Shown: positions 21,357 to 30,019 of the stretch, piece by piece | Layout of the letters: each line of letters begins with the position of its first letter | Numbering within the stretch: the stretch's first letter is position 1 | Assembly (NCBI GenBank): GCA_029863305.1 | Contig: JAOTVR010000019.1 | Location: 1 to 50,061 of the forward strand | DNA: 50,061 bases | Reading direction: 5' to 3' | From: Gammaproteobacteria bacterium | Lineage (GTDB): Bacteria > Pseudomonadota > Gammaproteobacteria > Steroidobacterales > Woeseiaceae | Made by a program: the position numbers and the translations under genes | Notes under the pieces: generated by a model | Database searches by the model: none | Told to the model about the DNA's origin: nothing | Seen by the model: only the letters and a program-made list of their open reading frames with translations

Positions 21357-23255
21357 GTGGACCTGTTATCGCCAATCAAGGACCATCATTCAGAGCGTCG
21401 CTTGTTTATTGCGCGCGTTATGTTTGCATCGATCATCGGATTCTTGTTGCTCAGCACCGTCATCGCCAGGCTTGTGCAACTACAGGTATTCGATTACGAG
21501 GTGTTTGCGGCGCAATCGCAGGGCAATCGCGTCCGGATTGAGCCGGTTCCGCCGATCCGGGGGCTGGTACTGGATCGAAAAGGTCGTGTACTCGCCGAAA
21601 ACCTGCCTGCGTATCAACTCGAGTTGATCCCGGAACAGGTTGCTGACATTGACGACACCTTGCAGCGCCTCACGACCCTCGGGTTGATAGAAGCCGAGGA
21701 TATTCCTCGCTTCAAGGAACTCAGCGAGAGCGGGCCGCGATTCAAACCCGTCACGCTCAACGTGCGGCTGAACGACGAGGAGATTGCCAACTTCGCAATT
21801 CAGCGACCCCGATTTCCCGGTGTCGACTTTCAACCACGCCTGGTTCGGCATTACCCGAATGGCGCAGCGGTTGCACACGCTGTCGGCTATGTCAGCGCAT
21901 TGTCAAAGCATGACCTCGGGCGACTGGATGTATCCGCGTATGCCGGCACTGCGCAGACTGGCAAGACCGGTGTGGAAAGCAGTTTCGAGGCCAGCCTGCA
22001 TGGCGACGTCGGTTATCGGCATGTTGTGTCCAATGCACTGGGCCGGCAGATACCCTCAGACTCTCGCAATCTGGCGGATTCACTGCCCAGAGACGAGTCA
22101 TCAGCACCTGGTCACAATGTCTATCTGAGCCTCGATCTCGATTTGCAGCTCCTGGCGATAGAAGCCATGGAAGGGCGCCGCGGCGCCGTCGTCGCCATGG
22201 ATCCGTGGAGCGGCGAGATTCTCGCACTCGTTAGCGCGCCATCATTCGATCCAAACCTGTTCGCGATCGGTATGTCGACAACGCAATTTGCCGACCTTCA
22301 GAATAATCTCGAACGTCCGCTGTTCAATCGCGCCGTGCGTGGTGCCTACCCTCCAGGCTCGACCATAAAACCGATGCTGGCACTGGCAGCGCTCGAATCC
22401 GGCGCGACAAATCTGACGAGAAAGACCGTCTGCCGCGGTTACTTCATGTTGCCGGATACCACACACCGCTACCGCGACTGGAAGCCGGAAGGGCACGGTG
22501 AGATGGATTTGCACGACGCGATTACGCAATCCTGCGACGTGTACTTTTATGAAATCAGCGGTGATATCGGCATTGACCGGATGCACTACTACCTCGACCA
22601 GTTCGGACTGGGCCGGCCGACTGGAATCGATATCAGCGGCGAGCATCGTGGCCTCGTTCCGTCGCGTGAATGGAAGCGTGCGTCGTTCAGTGAGCCTTCC
22701 GATCGACGCTGGTACAACGGGGAAACCGTCATCGCGTCCATTGGTCAGGGGTACATGTTGGCGACTCCGTTACAACTGGCCAGCGCGGCAGCGACACTGG
22801 CGACTCGCGGCATTCGCTACGAACCACGCCTGGTCGCAGCGATCGAAAATGTGTTAAGTGGAGAACGAACGCTGGTTTCCCCCAGACGGCTCAGCGACGT
22901 TCGCATCGACAACGAGGTCCATTGGAATGCCGTGCTCGGGGCCATGCACGATGTCATGCAAAACGTTCGCGGCACGGCCTATGCGACTGGCGGCCAGGCT
23001 CCCTACCAGATGGCCGGCAAGAGCGGCACTGCGCAGGTATTCTCCGTCGCCCAGGAAGACGAGTACGATGAGGAAGACCTCGAGGAGCGGCTGCGCGATC
23101 ACGCTCTGTTTATCGCCTTCGCACCGTTCGACAACCCGCGCATCGCGGTCGCCGTTGTCGTCGAAAACGGGTCCAGCGGCAGCCGGGTTGCCGCGCCGAT
23201 CGCGCGAGCGATCATGGATGAATACCTCGGGTACGGCAGCCATGCGACTCAGTGA
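21357..23255 (+). CDS. mrdA: Penicillin-binding protein 2 (elongation transpeptidase)
   Basis: 632 residues, the class B PBP that crosslinks peptidoglycan during elongation together with RodA. One N-terminal membrane anchor (ASIIGFLLLSTVIARLVQL), a pedestal domain, then the transpeptidase with S335-T-I-K338 (YPPGSTIKPM), SCD (QSCDVYFYE) and KSG (AGKSGTAQVF). An acidic insertion (EDEYDEEDLEER) follows the KSG motif. The start is GTG 21357, one base after the mreD stop. It overlaps rodA by 14 bases. Confidence 0.96.
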   Translation: MDLLSPIKDHHSERRLFIARVMFASIIGFLLLSTVIARLVQLQVFDYEVFAAQSQGNRVRIEPVPPIRGLVLDRKGRVLAENLPAYQLELIPEQVADIDDTLQRLTTLGLIEAEDIPRFKELSESGPRFKPVTLNVRLNDEEIANFAIQRPRFPGVDFQPRLVRHYPNGAAVAHAVGYVSALSKHDLGRLDVSAYAGTAQTGKTGVESSFEASLHGDVGYRHVVSNALGRQIPSDSRNLADSLPRDESSAPGHNVYLSLDLDLQLLAIEAMEGRRGAVVAMDPWSGEILALVSAPSFDPNLFAIGMSTTQFADLQNNLERPLFNRAVRGAYPPGSTIKPMLALAALESGATNLTRKTVCRGYFMLPDTTHRYRDWKPEGHGEMDLHDAITQSCDVYFYEISGDIGIDRMHYYLDQFGLGRPTGIDISGEHRGLVPSREWKRASFSEPSDRRWYNGETVIASIGQGYMLATPLQLASAAATLATRGIRYEPRLVAAIENVLSGERTLVSPRRLSDVRIDNEVHWNAVLGAMHDVMQNVRGTAYATGGQAPYQMAGKSGTAQVFSVAQEDEYDEEDLEERLRDHALFIAFAPFDNPRIAVAVVVENGSSGSRVAAPIARAIMDEYLGYGSHATQ

Positions 23256-24381
23256 CACACAACGACTGATCAGCGGCAGATCGGCCCCGCTCGGGGACTT
23301 CGGGCGTGTTTTGCGGCGTCTCAATATAGACGGACCATTGCTCGGCGGCATACTCCTTATTTGCGCACTGGGCCTGGTGGTACTGTACAGCGCCGTCGGC
23401 GAGGATATGCGCCTGTGGCTCAATCAGGTCGTGCGACTCGGCGTGGCGCTGACTGGCATGTTCATCGTTGCGCAAATGCCGCCTGACTTCCTGCGCCGCT
23501 GGACGCCATGGGGCTTTCTCGCCGGACTGGTCCTGCTCATCCTGGTACTGACGACCGGTGAGGTCGGCCAGGGTGCCCGCAGGTGGCTGAATCTCGGCAT
23601 TCGCTTTCAACCTTCGGAAATCATGAAGCTGGCGGTGCCCATGATGGCCGCCTGGTATCTGCACGACCGGCCCATACCGCCTCGAGCCGGCCAGTTATTG
23701 TTTCTCGCAGTGATCATCGTCGTACCGACGCTGCTAATCGCCCGGCAGCCGGACCTCGGTACGTCACTGCTGATTGCTGCATCGGGAGTAATCGTCATCG
23801 TCCTGGCCGGTCTGCCGGTTCGAATCATGATCGGGCTCGCTGTACTCTCGGTACCCGGCGCAATTCTGCTGTGGAACTTCATGCAGGACTATCAGAAGCA
23901 GCGGGTCCTGACCCTGCTTGATCCCGACAGTGATCCTCTCGGCGCGGGTTACAACATCATCCAGTCCAAGATCGCGATCGGGTCCGGCGGCTTGTTCGGT
24001 AAGGGCTGGACGAACGGATCGCAGGCCCAGCTCGAATTTCTGCCTGAGCGCGATACCGATTTCATCTTCGCGGTAATGGGCGAGGAACTTGGTTTGCTCG
24101 GTGTGCTGTCGCTGATTTGTCTGTACATCTTCGCGATTGGTCGAGGCCTCTACATTGCCATTCAGGCACCGGACACATACTCCAGGTTGCTCGCCGGTTC
24201 GATCAGCCTGACGTTTTTCGTTTATGTCTTTGTCAATACTGCGATGGTAACGGGGCTGGTGCCGGTAGTCGGTATTCCCTTACCGCTGGTGAGTTTTGGT
24301 GGAACCTCCATGGTGACGCTGATGGCCGGATTCGGTATTCTGATGTCCATTCATAGTCACCGGAAACTGTTGCCGCACTGA
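23242..24381 (+). CDS. rodA: Peptidoglycan glycosyltransferase RodA (SEDS family)
   Basis: 379 residues with about ten membrane helices, the SEDS glycan polymerase that pairs with PBP2. SEDS hallmarks: NLGIRFQPSEIMKLAVP, RQPDLGTSLLIAASG (with the essential Asp), AIGSGGLFGKGWTNGSQ, LEFLPERDTDFIFAVMGEELG and PLPLVSFGGTSMVTLMAG. ATG 23242 is inside the mrdA 3' end; the same frame stays open further upstream, but there it only shadows mrdA. Its stop overlaps the mltB start (TGATG). Confidence 0.96.
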   Translation: MRLSDTQRLISGRSAPLGDFGRVLRRLNIDGPLLGGILLICALGLVVLYSAVGEDMRLWLNQVVRLGVALTGMFIVAQMPPDFLRRWTPWGFLAGLVLLILVLTTGEVGQGARRWLNLGIRFQPSEIMKLAVPMMAAWYLHDRPIPPRAGQLLFLAVIIVVPTLLIARQPDLGTSLLIAASGVIVIVLAGLPVRIMIGLAVLSVPGAILLWNFMQDYQKQRVLTLLDPDSDPLGAGYNIIQSKIAIGSGGLFGKGWTNGSQAQLEFLPERDTDFIFAVMGEELGLLGVLSLICLYIFAIGRGLYIAIQAPDTYSRLLAGSISLTFFVYVFVNTAMVTGLVPVVGIPLPLVSFGGTSMVTLMAGFGILMSIHSHRKLLPH

Positions 24382-25370
24382 TGAAACTACGATTTACCGC
24401 CGGCATCACCCTGCTCTTGTTGTCTTATTCGCCGAGTTTCGCAATCGATCTTAATCGGCCGGATGTTGCGGCGTTCATCCAAACGATGGCTGATGAGCAC
24501 AGCTACGATGTCGCCACGCTTCGCGGCATTCTCGAGCAGGCGGAGATCAAGCCGTCGATCATTGACCTGATCAGCAAGCCAGCAGAAAAAACGCTGACCT
24601 GGGCAGAATACCGACCGATCTTCATGACCAGGAAACGCGTCAGAGCCGGCGCTGCATTCTGGCGCGAAAATCGGCAAGTGCTCGAGTGCATCAGCGCCGA
24701 CACTGGTGTACCGGTGGAGATCCTGGTCGGCATCATCGGTGTCGAAACCTATTTTGGCCGCATTACCGGCGGCCATCGCGTTCTTGATGCACTGGCGACA
24801 CTGACATTTTCGTATCCGCCACGCGCCAAGTTTTTCCGTGGAGAACTTGAGCAGTTCCTGCTGCTCGTTCGCGAAGAGCAGATGACGGCAACCGACGCCG
24901 TCGGCTCCTATGCCGGCGCGATGGGCCGGCCCCAATTCATGCCGTCCAGTTATCGGGCGTTCGCCGTCGACTCGACTGGTGACGGCAAGCGTGACATCTG
25001 GAACGATTGGGCTGACGTAGCGGGAAGTATCGCAAATTACTTCCTCGCTCACGGCTGGAAGCCTGGCGAGGAGATCGCGACCCGGGCGACCCTGGGCAGC
25101 TCGTGGAGTGGCCCGCTTCCGAAAAACAAACTGCGACCCGAGGAAACTGTCGGCTCACTGAGCAAGAAGGGTGTGATGTTTTCGACGGGCCTGCCGCACG
25201 ACAGCGCAAGCCAGTTGCTCACGTTCGCGGGTGCCGATGGGGCGGAGCACTGGGTCGGCTTTCACAACTTCTTCGTTATCACACGTTACAACCACAGTGC
25301 CATGTACGCGATGGCCGTTCACCAGCTTGGGCAGGAAATAGCGGTTGAGGTCCAGCGCGGTGCGCCTTAG
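24381..25370 (+). CDS. mltB: Lytic murein transglycosylase B
   Basis: 329 residues, family 3 lytic transglycosylase that cleaves the MurNAc-GlcNAc bond with 1,6-anhydro product. A signal peptide (FTAGITLLLLSYSPSFA) is present; no lipobox cysteine is seen, unlike E. coli MltB, so this form is probably soluble periplasmic. The catalytic glutamate is E122 in VGIIGVETYFGRITG. Typical segments GAMGRPQFMPSSYRAFAVD and DIWNDWADVAGSIANYF follow. Placed between rodA and rlpA, as in other elongasome clusters. Confidence 0.94.
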   Translation: MKLRFTAGITLLLLSYSPSFAIDLNRPDVAAFIQTMADEHSYDVATLRGILEQAEIKPSIIDLISKPAEKTLTWAEYRPIFMTRKRVRAGAAFWRENRQVLECISADTGVPVEILVGIIGVETYFGRITGGHRVLDALATLTFSYPPRAKFFRGELEQFLLLVREEQMTATDAVGSYAGAMGRPQFMPSSYRAFAVDSTGDGKRDIWNDWADVAGSIANYFLAHGWKPGEEIATRATLGSSWSGPLPKNKLRPEETVGSLSKKGVMFSTGLPHDSASQLLTFAGADGAEHWVGFHNFFVITRYNHSAMYAMAVHQLGQEIAVEVQRGAP

Positions 25371-26217
25371 CCTAAAGCTGTCACCCCTTCTGCTGCTGTT
25401 GCTTGCGACCCTTTCAGGTTGCGGATCCGCGGCGGTCAAAGACGGCCCACCTCGTTCAGGTAGCGCAAGCATTCCTGAATTGCCGGATGATGCCATTCCC
25501 CGGCGTGAACCACGCAGCAAGTACGGCAATGGACCGATCTACGAAGTTCTCGGCCGGCGCTACACCGTGATGCGGAGCAGCAGTGGTTACCGGGAACGCG
25601 GCGTCGCGTCGTGGTACGGCAAGAAGTTTCACGGCAATCTGACATCCAATCGCGAACCCTATGACATGTACGCGATGACCGCCGCGCACAGAACGCTGCC
25701 ATTGCCCTCCTACGTGCGCGTTCGAAACCTGCGCAATGACAAGAGTGTCGTTGTTCGAGTCAACGATCGCGGGCCGTTTGTCCACAATCGCATAATAGAT
25801 CTGTCTTATTCCGCCGCCCTGAAGCTCGATATGGTTAAAGATGGCACCAGTCTGGTGGAGGTCGAGGCGATTACTTTTGACGCCCCGTCCGGGGATCGGC
25901 CGACCAGCCAGGTTACAGCGGCGCCCGAAGCTCCTCCTGCGCTCCTGGCGGCACCCCGGACCGCGGATTCGGCCGCCCCGGAAAACAGGATCTTTGTTCA
26001 GGTGGGTGCGTTCGGCAGTCGCGACAATGCACAGCAGCGGCTGGGCCAATTGCGCTCGAGCGGGATCGGCATTTCGTTCATCCTCGAGGACGCGAGCAGC
26101 GTCCCGACGCTCTACCGGGTGCGGATCGGGCCGATCAAGGAAGTGGTGCAGTACGACCTCATTGTCGAGGAACTGGAGAAGCTCGGCATCACGGACCCCT
26201 ACCTCGTCACCGAGTAA
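25345..26217 (+). CDS. rlpA: Septal-ring lytic transglycosylase RlpA-like lipoprotein
   Basis: About 290 residues. A lipoprotein signal ends LLATLSGC (C26 with this start). A double-psi beta-barrel domain at about 80-175 contains GVASWYGKKFHGN, TAAHRTLPLPSYVRV, VNDRGPFVHNRIIDLSYSAA. A SPOR domain, about 213-290 (FVQVGAFGSRDNAQQRLGQL), binds denuded glycan at septa. RlpA of Pseudomonas cleaves naked glycan strands. The start is uncertain: TTG 25345 has AGGA 8 bases upstream, whereas GTG 25360 would give a shorter n-region; both overlap the end of mltB. Confidence 0.92.
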   Translation: MRSSAVRLSLKLSPLLLLLLATLSGCGSAAVKDGPPRSGSASIPELPDDAIPRREPRSKYGNGPIYEVLGRRYTVMRSSSGYRERGVASWYGKKFHGNLTSNREPYDMYAMTAAHRTLPLPSYVRVRNLRNDKSVVVRVNDRGPFVHNRIIDLSYSAALKLDMVKDGTSLVEVEAITFDAPSGDRPTSQVTAAPEAPPALLAAPRTADSAAPENRIFVQVGAFGSRDNAQQRLGQLRSSGIGISFILEDASSVPTLYRVRIGPIKEVVQYDLIVEELEKLGITDPYLVTE

Positions 26218-26258
26218 CGCTTTACAATACGCGCCCCGATCCAACAGACCGAGAATCC

Positions 26259-27404
26259 ATGAAAGTCCGAGTGCTAGCGCCAGTCCTGTTCTTTGCGTTG
26301 TGTGCCGCTGTAAATGCGCCCGCTGCCGATCTTCGCCCGTTGCCGGCGCCGCCCATCATCGGCGCGACCAGTTATCTCGTCATGGACAGCAAAACCGGCC
26401 ATGAGATTGCGGTGCTCGATGCCGAAAAGGCTGTTGCACCCGCCAGCCTGACCAAGCTCATGACGGCCTATGTCGTGTTCAAGGCACTACAGGAAGAGCA
26501 AATTCAGCTTGCAGACCAGGTCACTATCAGTGAAAAGGCCTGGCGTGCCGAGGGATCGCGCATGTTCATCGAAGTAGGCAAACGCGTATCTGTACAGGAC
26601 CTGCTGCTGGGCATGATCGTGCAGTCGGGCAATGACGCCAGTATCGCGTTGGCCGAACATGTCGCAGGCTCAGAAGCGGTTTTTTCCGAAATCATGAACC
26701 AGTACGCACGAGAGCTCGGCATGTTAACGAGCAATTTCGTCAATGCGACCGGGCTGCCGGACGACGATCATTATTCGACGGCCCGTGATCTTGCTACTCT
26801 GGCGCGCGCGATCATCGGAGAATTTCCTGAGTACTACAAATGGTACTCGGTCAAGGAGTTTACGTATAACGACATCAAACAACCGAATCGAAACAATCTG
26901 TTGTGGCGCGATGACTCGGTTGATGGCATGAAGACAGGCCACACCGACGCCGCAGGTTTTTGCCTCGTGTCGTCCGCCGAACGCGACGGTATGCGCGTCA
27001 TTTCGGTAGTCCTTGGAACCTCCAGTGCAAAATCCCGGATCGACGGCAGCCAGGCACTGCTCAACTACGCGTTTCGTTTTTTCGAAACCAGACTTTTGTA
27101 TAGGGCGGGCGAGCGAATCGCAGCGACTCGGGTCTGGAAGTCGGCCAACGAGGTTACGCCGCTGGGTGTGCTTGAAGATCTGTACATCACGGTTCCACGC
27201 GGCGCCTACGACTCGCTCGAGTCAGTGCACAGCATCCCGGCGATCCTGATCGCGCCGGTTGCTCAGGGCCAACCCCTGGCCGAATTCAAGGTCAGTCTCA
27301 ATGGTACCGAGCTGATCAGTGAACCGTTACGTGCACTCGCGGACAATCCCAGCGGATCGATGTGGCAACGTACACGCGACAGCGTAAGCCTGTGGTTCGA
27401 GTAA
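26259..27404 (+). CDS. dacC: D-alanyl-D-alanine carboxypeptidase (PBP5/6 type)
   Basis: 381 residues, low-molecular-weight penicillin-binding protein that trims the terminal D-Ala from pentapeptides. Signal peptide to about residue 23, then S63-L-T-K66, S123-G-N125 and K225-T-G227, the complete class C PBP triad. A PBP5 C-terminal beta domain (about 285-360) is followed by an amphipathic tail SMWQRTRDSVSLWFE for membrane association. The symbol could equally be dacA; paralogue assignment is not possible from the window. ybeD follows 16 bases later. Confidence 0.94.
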   Translation: MKVRVLAPVLFFALCAAVNAPAADLRPLPAPPIIGATSYLVMDSKTGHEIAVLDAEKAVAPASLTKLMTAYVVFKALQEEQIQLADQVTISEKAWRAEGSRMFIEVGKRVSVQDLLLGMIVQSGNDASIALAEHVAGSEAVFSEIMNQYARELGMLTSNFVNATGLPDDDHYSTARDLATLARAIIGEFPEYYKWYSVKEFTYNDIKQPNRNNLLWRDDSVDGMKTGHTDAAGFCLVSSAERDGMRVISVVLGTSSAKSRIDGSQALLNYAFRFFETRLLYRAGERIAATRVWKSANEVTPLGVLEDLYITVPRGAYDSLESVHSIPAILIAPVAQGQPLAEFKVSLNGTELISEPLRALADNPSGSMWQRTRDSVSLWFE

Positions 27405-27420
27405 AGCACTTGCAGGCGGC

Positions 27421-27684
27421 ATGACTGAAGAATCCCTCATTGACTTTCCCTGTGCGTTCCCCATCAAGATGATGGGCCGTGACACGCCTGAGTTCAGAAA
27501 AACGGCACGCACAATCATCGAGAGGCACACCGGGCCGATTGATGACGCAGCAATACGGGATGCGCTGAGCAGCAAGGGCAACTTCGTCTCGATCACCATC
27601 ACAGTAAATGCAAAGAGCCAGGAGCAACTCGACGACATTTATCGCGATGCGTCGTCGCACGACGATGTTCTGATGGCGCTATGA
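27421..27684 (+). CDS. ybeD: YbeD/DUF493 family protein
   Basis: 87 residues with the ferredoxin-like ACT-type fold of the DUF493 family: LIDFPCAFPIKMMGRDTPEF at the start and GNFVSITITVNAKSQEQLDDIY in the middle. The biochemical function is unknown; a regulatory role linked to lipoate or cell-wall genes is often suspected from its conserved position between dacA-like genes and lipB. The stop overlaps the lipB start by 4 bases (ATGA). Confidence 0.93.
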   Translation: MTEESLIDFPCAFPIKMMGRDTPEFRKTARTIIERHTGPIDDAAIRDALSSKGNFVSITITVNAKSQEQLDDIYRDASSHDDVLMAL

Positions 27685-28352
27685 GTGCAGTGATCGTTCG
27701 CGAACTTGGCTTGCAGGTCTACGAACCCGTATGGCGCGCAATGCAGTCATTCACAAATGCGCGAGACGAAACGACGCCCGACGAAATATGGTTCACCGAA
27801 CACGAAAGTGTATTTACGCTCGGTCTTAACACTGCCCCCGAACATCTGTTAGCACCCGGCGATATTCCAGTCATTCAGATCGATCGCGGCGGCCAGGTCA
27901 CGTACCACGGACCCGGGCAGCTCATGATCTATCCTTTGATCGACTTGCGGCGGGCCGGTCTCGGCGTCCGCGATCTTGTGACCGCGCTCGAGCAGAGCGT
28001 TGTCGATCTCGCCGCAGGCTACGGCATCAGGGCGGCCAGCCGACCCGATGCGCCTGGCGTGTATGTCAATGGCGTCAAACTCGCCAGCATCGGCCTGAGA
28101 ATCAGACGCGGTTCGAGCTTTCATGGCATGGCGTTAAATGTCGATGTCGATCTGGAGCCGTTTTCACGAATCAACCCTTGTGGCTTCCAGGGTCTCAAAT
28201 TGACCGACCTGGCGCGGCTTGGCGCTGATCGGGACCTCGACATCGTCCGCGACAAGTTGCTGCCGCAGCTTTTGCACCATCTGGGCATGGATCAATCCTT
28301 GAGCGCCGTCAGACTCTCAGGTGTACCGACGTCACTCCAGGTCCCATCGTAA
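27681..28352 (+). CDS. lipB: Octanoyl-[acyl-carrier-protein] transferase
   Basis: 223 residues, moves octanoate from ACP to lipoyl domains such as GcvH and the E2 subunits. Signature QIDRGGQVTYHGPGQLMIYP, catalytic lysine in VNGVKLASIGLRI and catalytic cysteine in RINPCGFQGLK. Its last 61 bases overlap the end of murU on the other strand, so the final 20 residues (from about QSLSAVRLSG) are read antisense to murU. lipA, the usual next gene, is not in the window. Confidence 0.95.
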   Translation: MSAVIVRELGLQVYEPVWRAMQSFTNARDETTPDEIWFTEHESVFTLGLNTAPEHLLAPGDIPVIQIDRGGQVTYHGPGQLMIYPLIDLRRAGLGVRDLVTALEQSVVDLAAGYGIRAASRPDAPGVYVNGVKLASIGLRIRRGSSFHGMALNVDVDLEPFSRINPCGFQGLKLTDLARLGADRDLDIVRDKLLPQLLHHLGMDQSLSAVRLSGVPTSLQVPS

Positions 28353-28942
28353 AGACTACCTCGCAGCCGGCCGGCAGCGGCGGCTTCGCGCAACATGGGC
28401 ACCACTGAAAAACGACCCGGCTCACAATCTGCGAAAAACTCCGGACGATAAATCGCCACGCCGCTAAACGTGAGTTCGGGATTCTCCCCGTTTCGAACAC
28501 GGCCATCGACCAGGTCAAAATCGCCGCTGCTCTTGCCGGCCGGCGTCGGCACAAGCACCAGATGTGCGGCGTCATGTTTACCCAGGTCGGCAAAAGTCAA
28601 TGGCAGGTCAGTAAAAATGTCTGCATTCATAACCAGAAACGGTTCGGCCCCAAGCATCGGCAAAGCCCGGTGTATTCCGCCTCCCGTTTCGAGGATGTGC
28701 TCGCCCTCAGGGCTGTAGACGACATTGAGTCCGTAGCGTGAACCCGAGCCGACACATTCGACGATTTGCTCACCGAGCCACCCCAGATTAATGACAACTG
28801 TCTCGGTTCCGGCCGAAGCCAGCGCGCGCAGGTGCCGTTCGAGCAAAGTCTCACCCCGTACCTCAACCAGAGCTTTGGGAAGGCTGTTGGTCAGCGGTCG
28901 CAGGCGCTCGCCACGCCCGGCTGCCAGGATCATCGCTATCAC
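28292..28942 (-). CDS. murU: N-acetylmuramate-1-phosphate uridylyltransferase
   Basis: 216 residues, sugar nucleotidyltransferase that makes UDP-MurNAc from MurNAc-1-phosphate in the AmgK-MurU recycling route, which bypasses MurA and hence fosfomycin. Motif MILAAGRGERLRPLTNSLPK binds the nucleotide, LVMNADIFTD holds the metal ligand, and WSDVGTPESL is the C-terminal motif. GTG 28942 is chosen because it overlaps the amgK stop (GTGA) and gives VIAMILAAG, matching the length of known MurU N-termini; ATG 28933 is the alternative. Without neighbours it could be mistaken for a mannose-1-phosphate guanylyltransferase; pairing with amgK decides. Confidence 0.9.
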   Translation of the reverse strand: MIAMILAAGRGERLRPLTNSLPKALVEVRGETLLERHLRALASAGTETVVINLGWLGEQIVECVGSGSRYGLNVVYSPEGEHILETGGGIHRALPMLGAEPFLVMNADIFTDLPLTFADLGKHDAAHLVLVPTPAGKSSGDFDLVDGRVRNGENPELTFSGVAIYRPEFFADCEPGRFSVVPMLREAAAAGRLRGSLYDGTWSDVGTPESLTALKD

Positions 28943-29925
28943 GATGAACCCGGTAACATCGGCAGGCAACGCTCGCTGATCAATTGCACGAGAAATGACA
29001 ACTCTTCGTAGCGCGATTCGAGCTCAACGATATAGCCTAATGTAAGCGGCACGTCGTGCATGTAGCCAGGCTTGCCGTCACGATGATTAAGACGCGCAAA
29101 AATCCCTGCCGCTTTGAGATGACGCTGCACGCCCATGAGTTCGAAATAACGCATGAACTGATCTTCGTCCACCTGATGCTGAACGGACGCATCGATACCG
29201 CTATAGAACGCATGCGCCCAGTCCATGATCTGCTGCTGCGGCCACTTGACGTAGCAATCTTTCAGCAACGAAACGAGATCGTAGGTCAGCGGACCCTCCA
29301 CAGCATCCTGAAAATCGAGAATGCCGGGGTTGTTCTCCCCGGTAACCATCAGGTTGCGCGAATGATAGTCGCGGTGCACAAATACCTGTGGTTGAGCAAG
29401 CGCGTTGTTTACGAGAAAGTCGGACAGCCGCTGCCAGCTCATTTCATCGTCATCACTGAACCGAAGATCGAGATGTTTCCGGCACAGCCAGTCATGAAAC
29501 AGGGATAATTCGAACCGCAGCAGGTCTTCGTCATAGGGTGGCAATCGTGACTGAAATACAACGCCGCGATCTTGCATGACGTGTAAGGCGCGCAGCGCGT
29601 CACTGTACAGTGACGCGGCAACCTCAGGATCGTCCTGCAGTACTCTCAAGTACTGCATCGAGCCAAGGTCGGACAGGAGCAGAAATCCTGTGTCCAGGTC
29701 TGCTTCGAGAACTCGCGGCGCATTGAGTTGCATCGCCTCGAGGTATCCGGCGACACGGATGAAGGGCTTGCAGTCTTCTTGTTCAGGCGGCGCGTCCATT
29801 ACGATGAAGCTGTCATGTGCCGATCGCAAGCGAAAGTAGCGGCGGAAACTCGCGTCCGCGCTGGCCGGCTCCGGCTGCGCATCGCTGAGCCCGTCGATAG
29901 CCTTCGACCAGTCACGCAATGCCAC
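28939..29925 (-). CDS. amgK: Anomeric MurNAc/GlcNAc kinase
   Basis: 328 residues of the aminoglycoside-phosphotransferase kinase fold. The catalytic loop is H184-R-D186 (FVHRDYHSRNLMV) and the metal site D204 in GILDFQDAVEGPLTYDL. It phosphorylates the anomeric carbon of MurNAc (and GlcNAc) so that MurU can form UDP-MurNAc. The start is GTG 29925; the ATG at 29939 is out of frame. Divergent from lptD, the arrangement seen in Pseudomonas putida. Confidence 0.92.
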   Translation of the reverse strand: MALRDWSKAIDGLSDAQPEPASADASFRRYFRLRSAHDSFIVMDAPPEQEDCKPFIRVAGYLEAMQLNAPRVLEADLDTGFLLLSDLGSMQYLRVLQDDPEVAASLYSDALRALHVMQDRGVVFQSRLPPYDEDLLRFELSLFHDWLCRKHLDLRFSDDDEMSWQRLSDFLVNNALAQPQVFVHRDYHSRNLMVTGENNPGILDFQDAVEGPLTYDLVSLLKDCYVKWPQQQIMDWAHAFYSGIDASVQHQVDEDQFMRYFELMGVQRHLKAAGIFARLNHRDGKPGYMHDVPLTLGYIVELESRYEELSFLVQLISERCLPMLPGSS

Positions 29926-30019
29926 CAGACGGTCGTCATTTTGAGTAGCCGAAGAGTTGATCTGAGATCTCCGTAACGCGTTGAAGCACCTGCAAAACTA
30001 TGCGAAGGTAACATACCCC

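Noticed and set aside
28943..28969. Longer murU start at 28969
   Set aside because: It would extend into amgK and add residues before the conserved ILAAGRGERLRP motif; GTG 28942 gives the family length and couples to the amgK stop.
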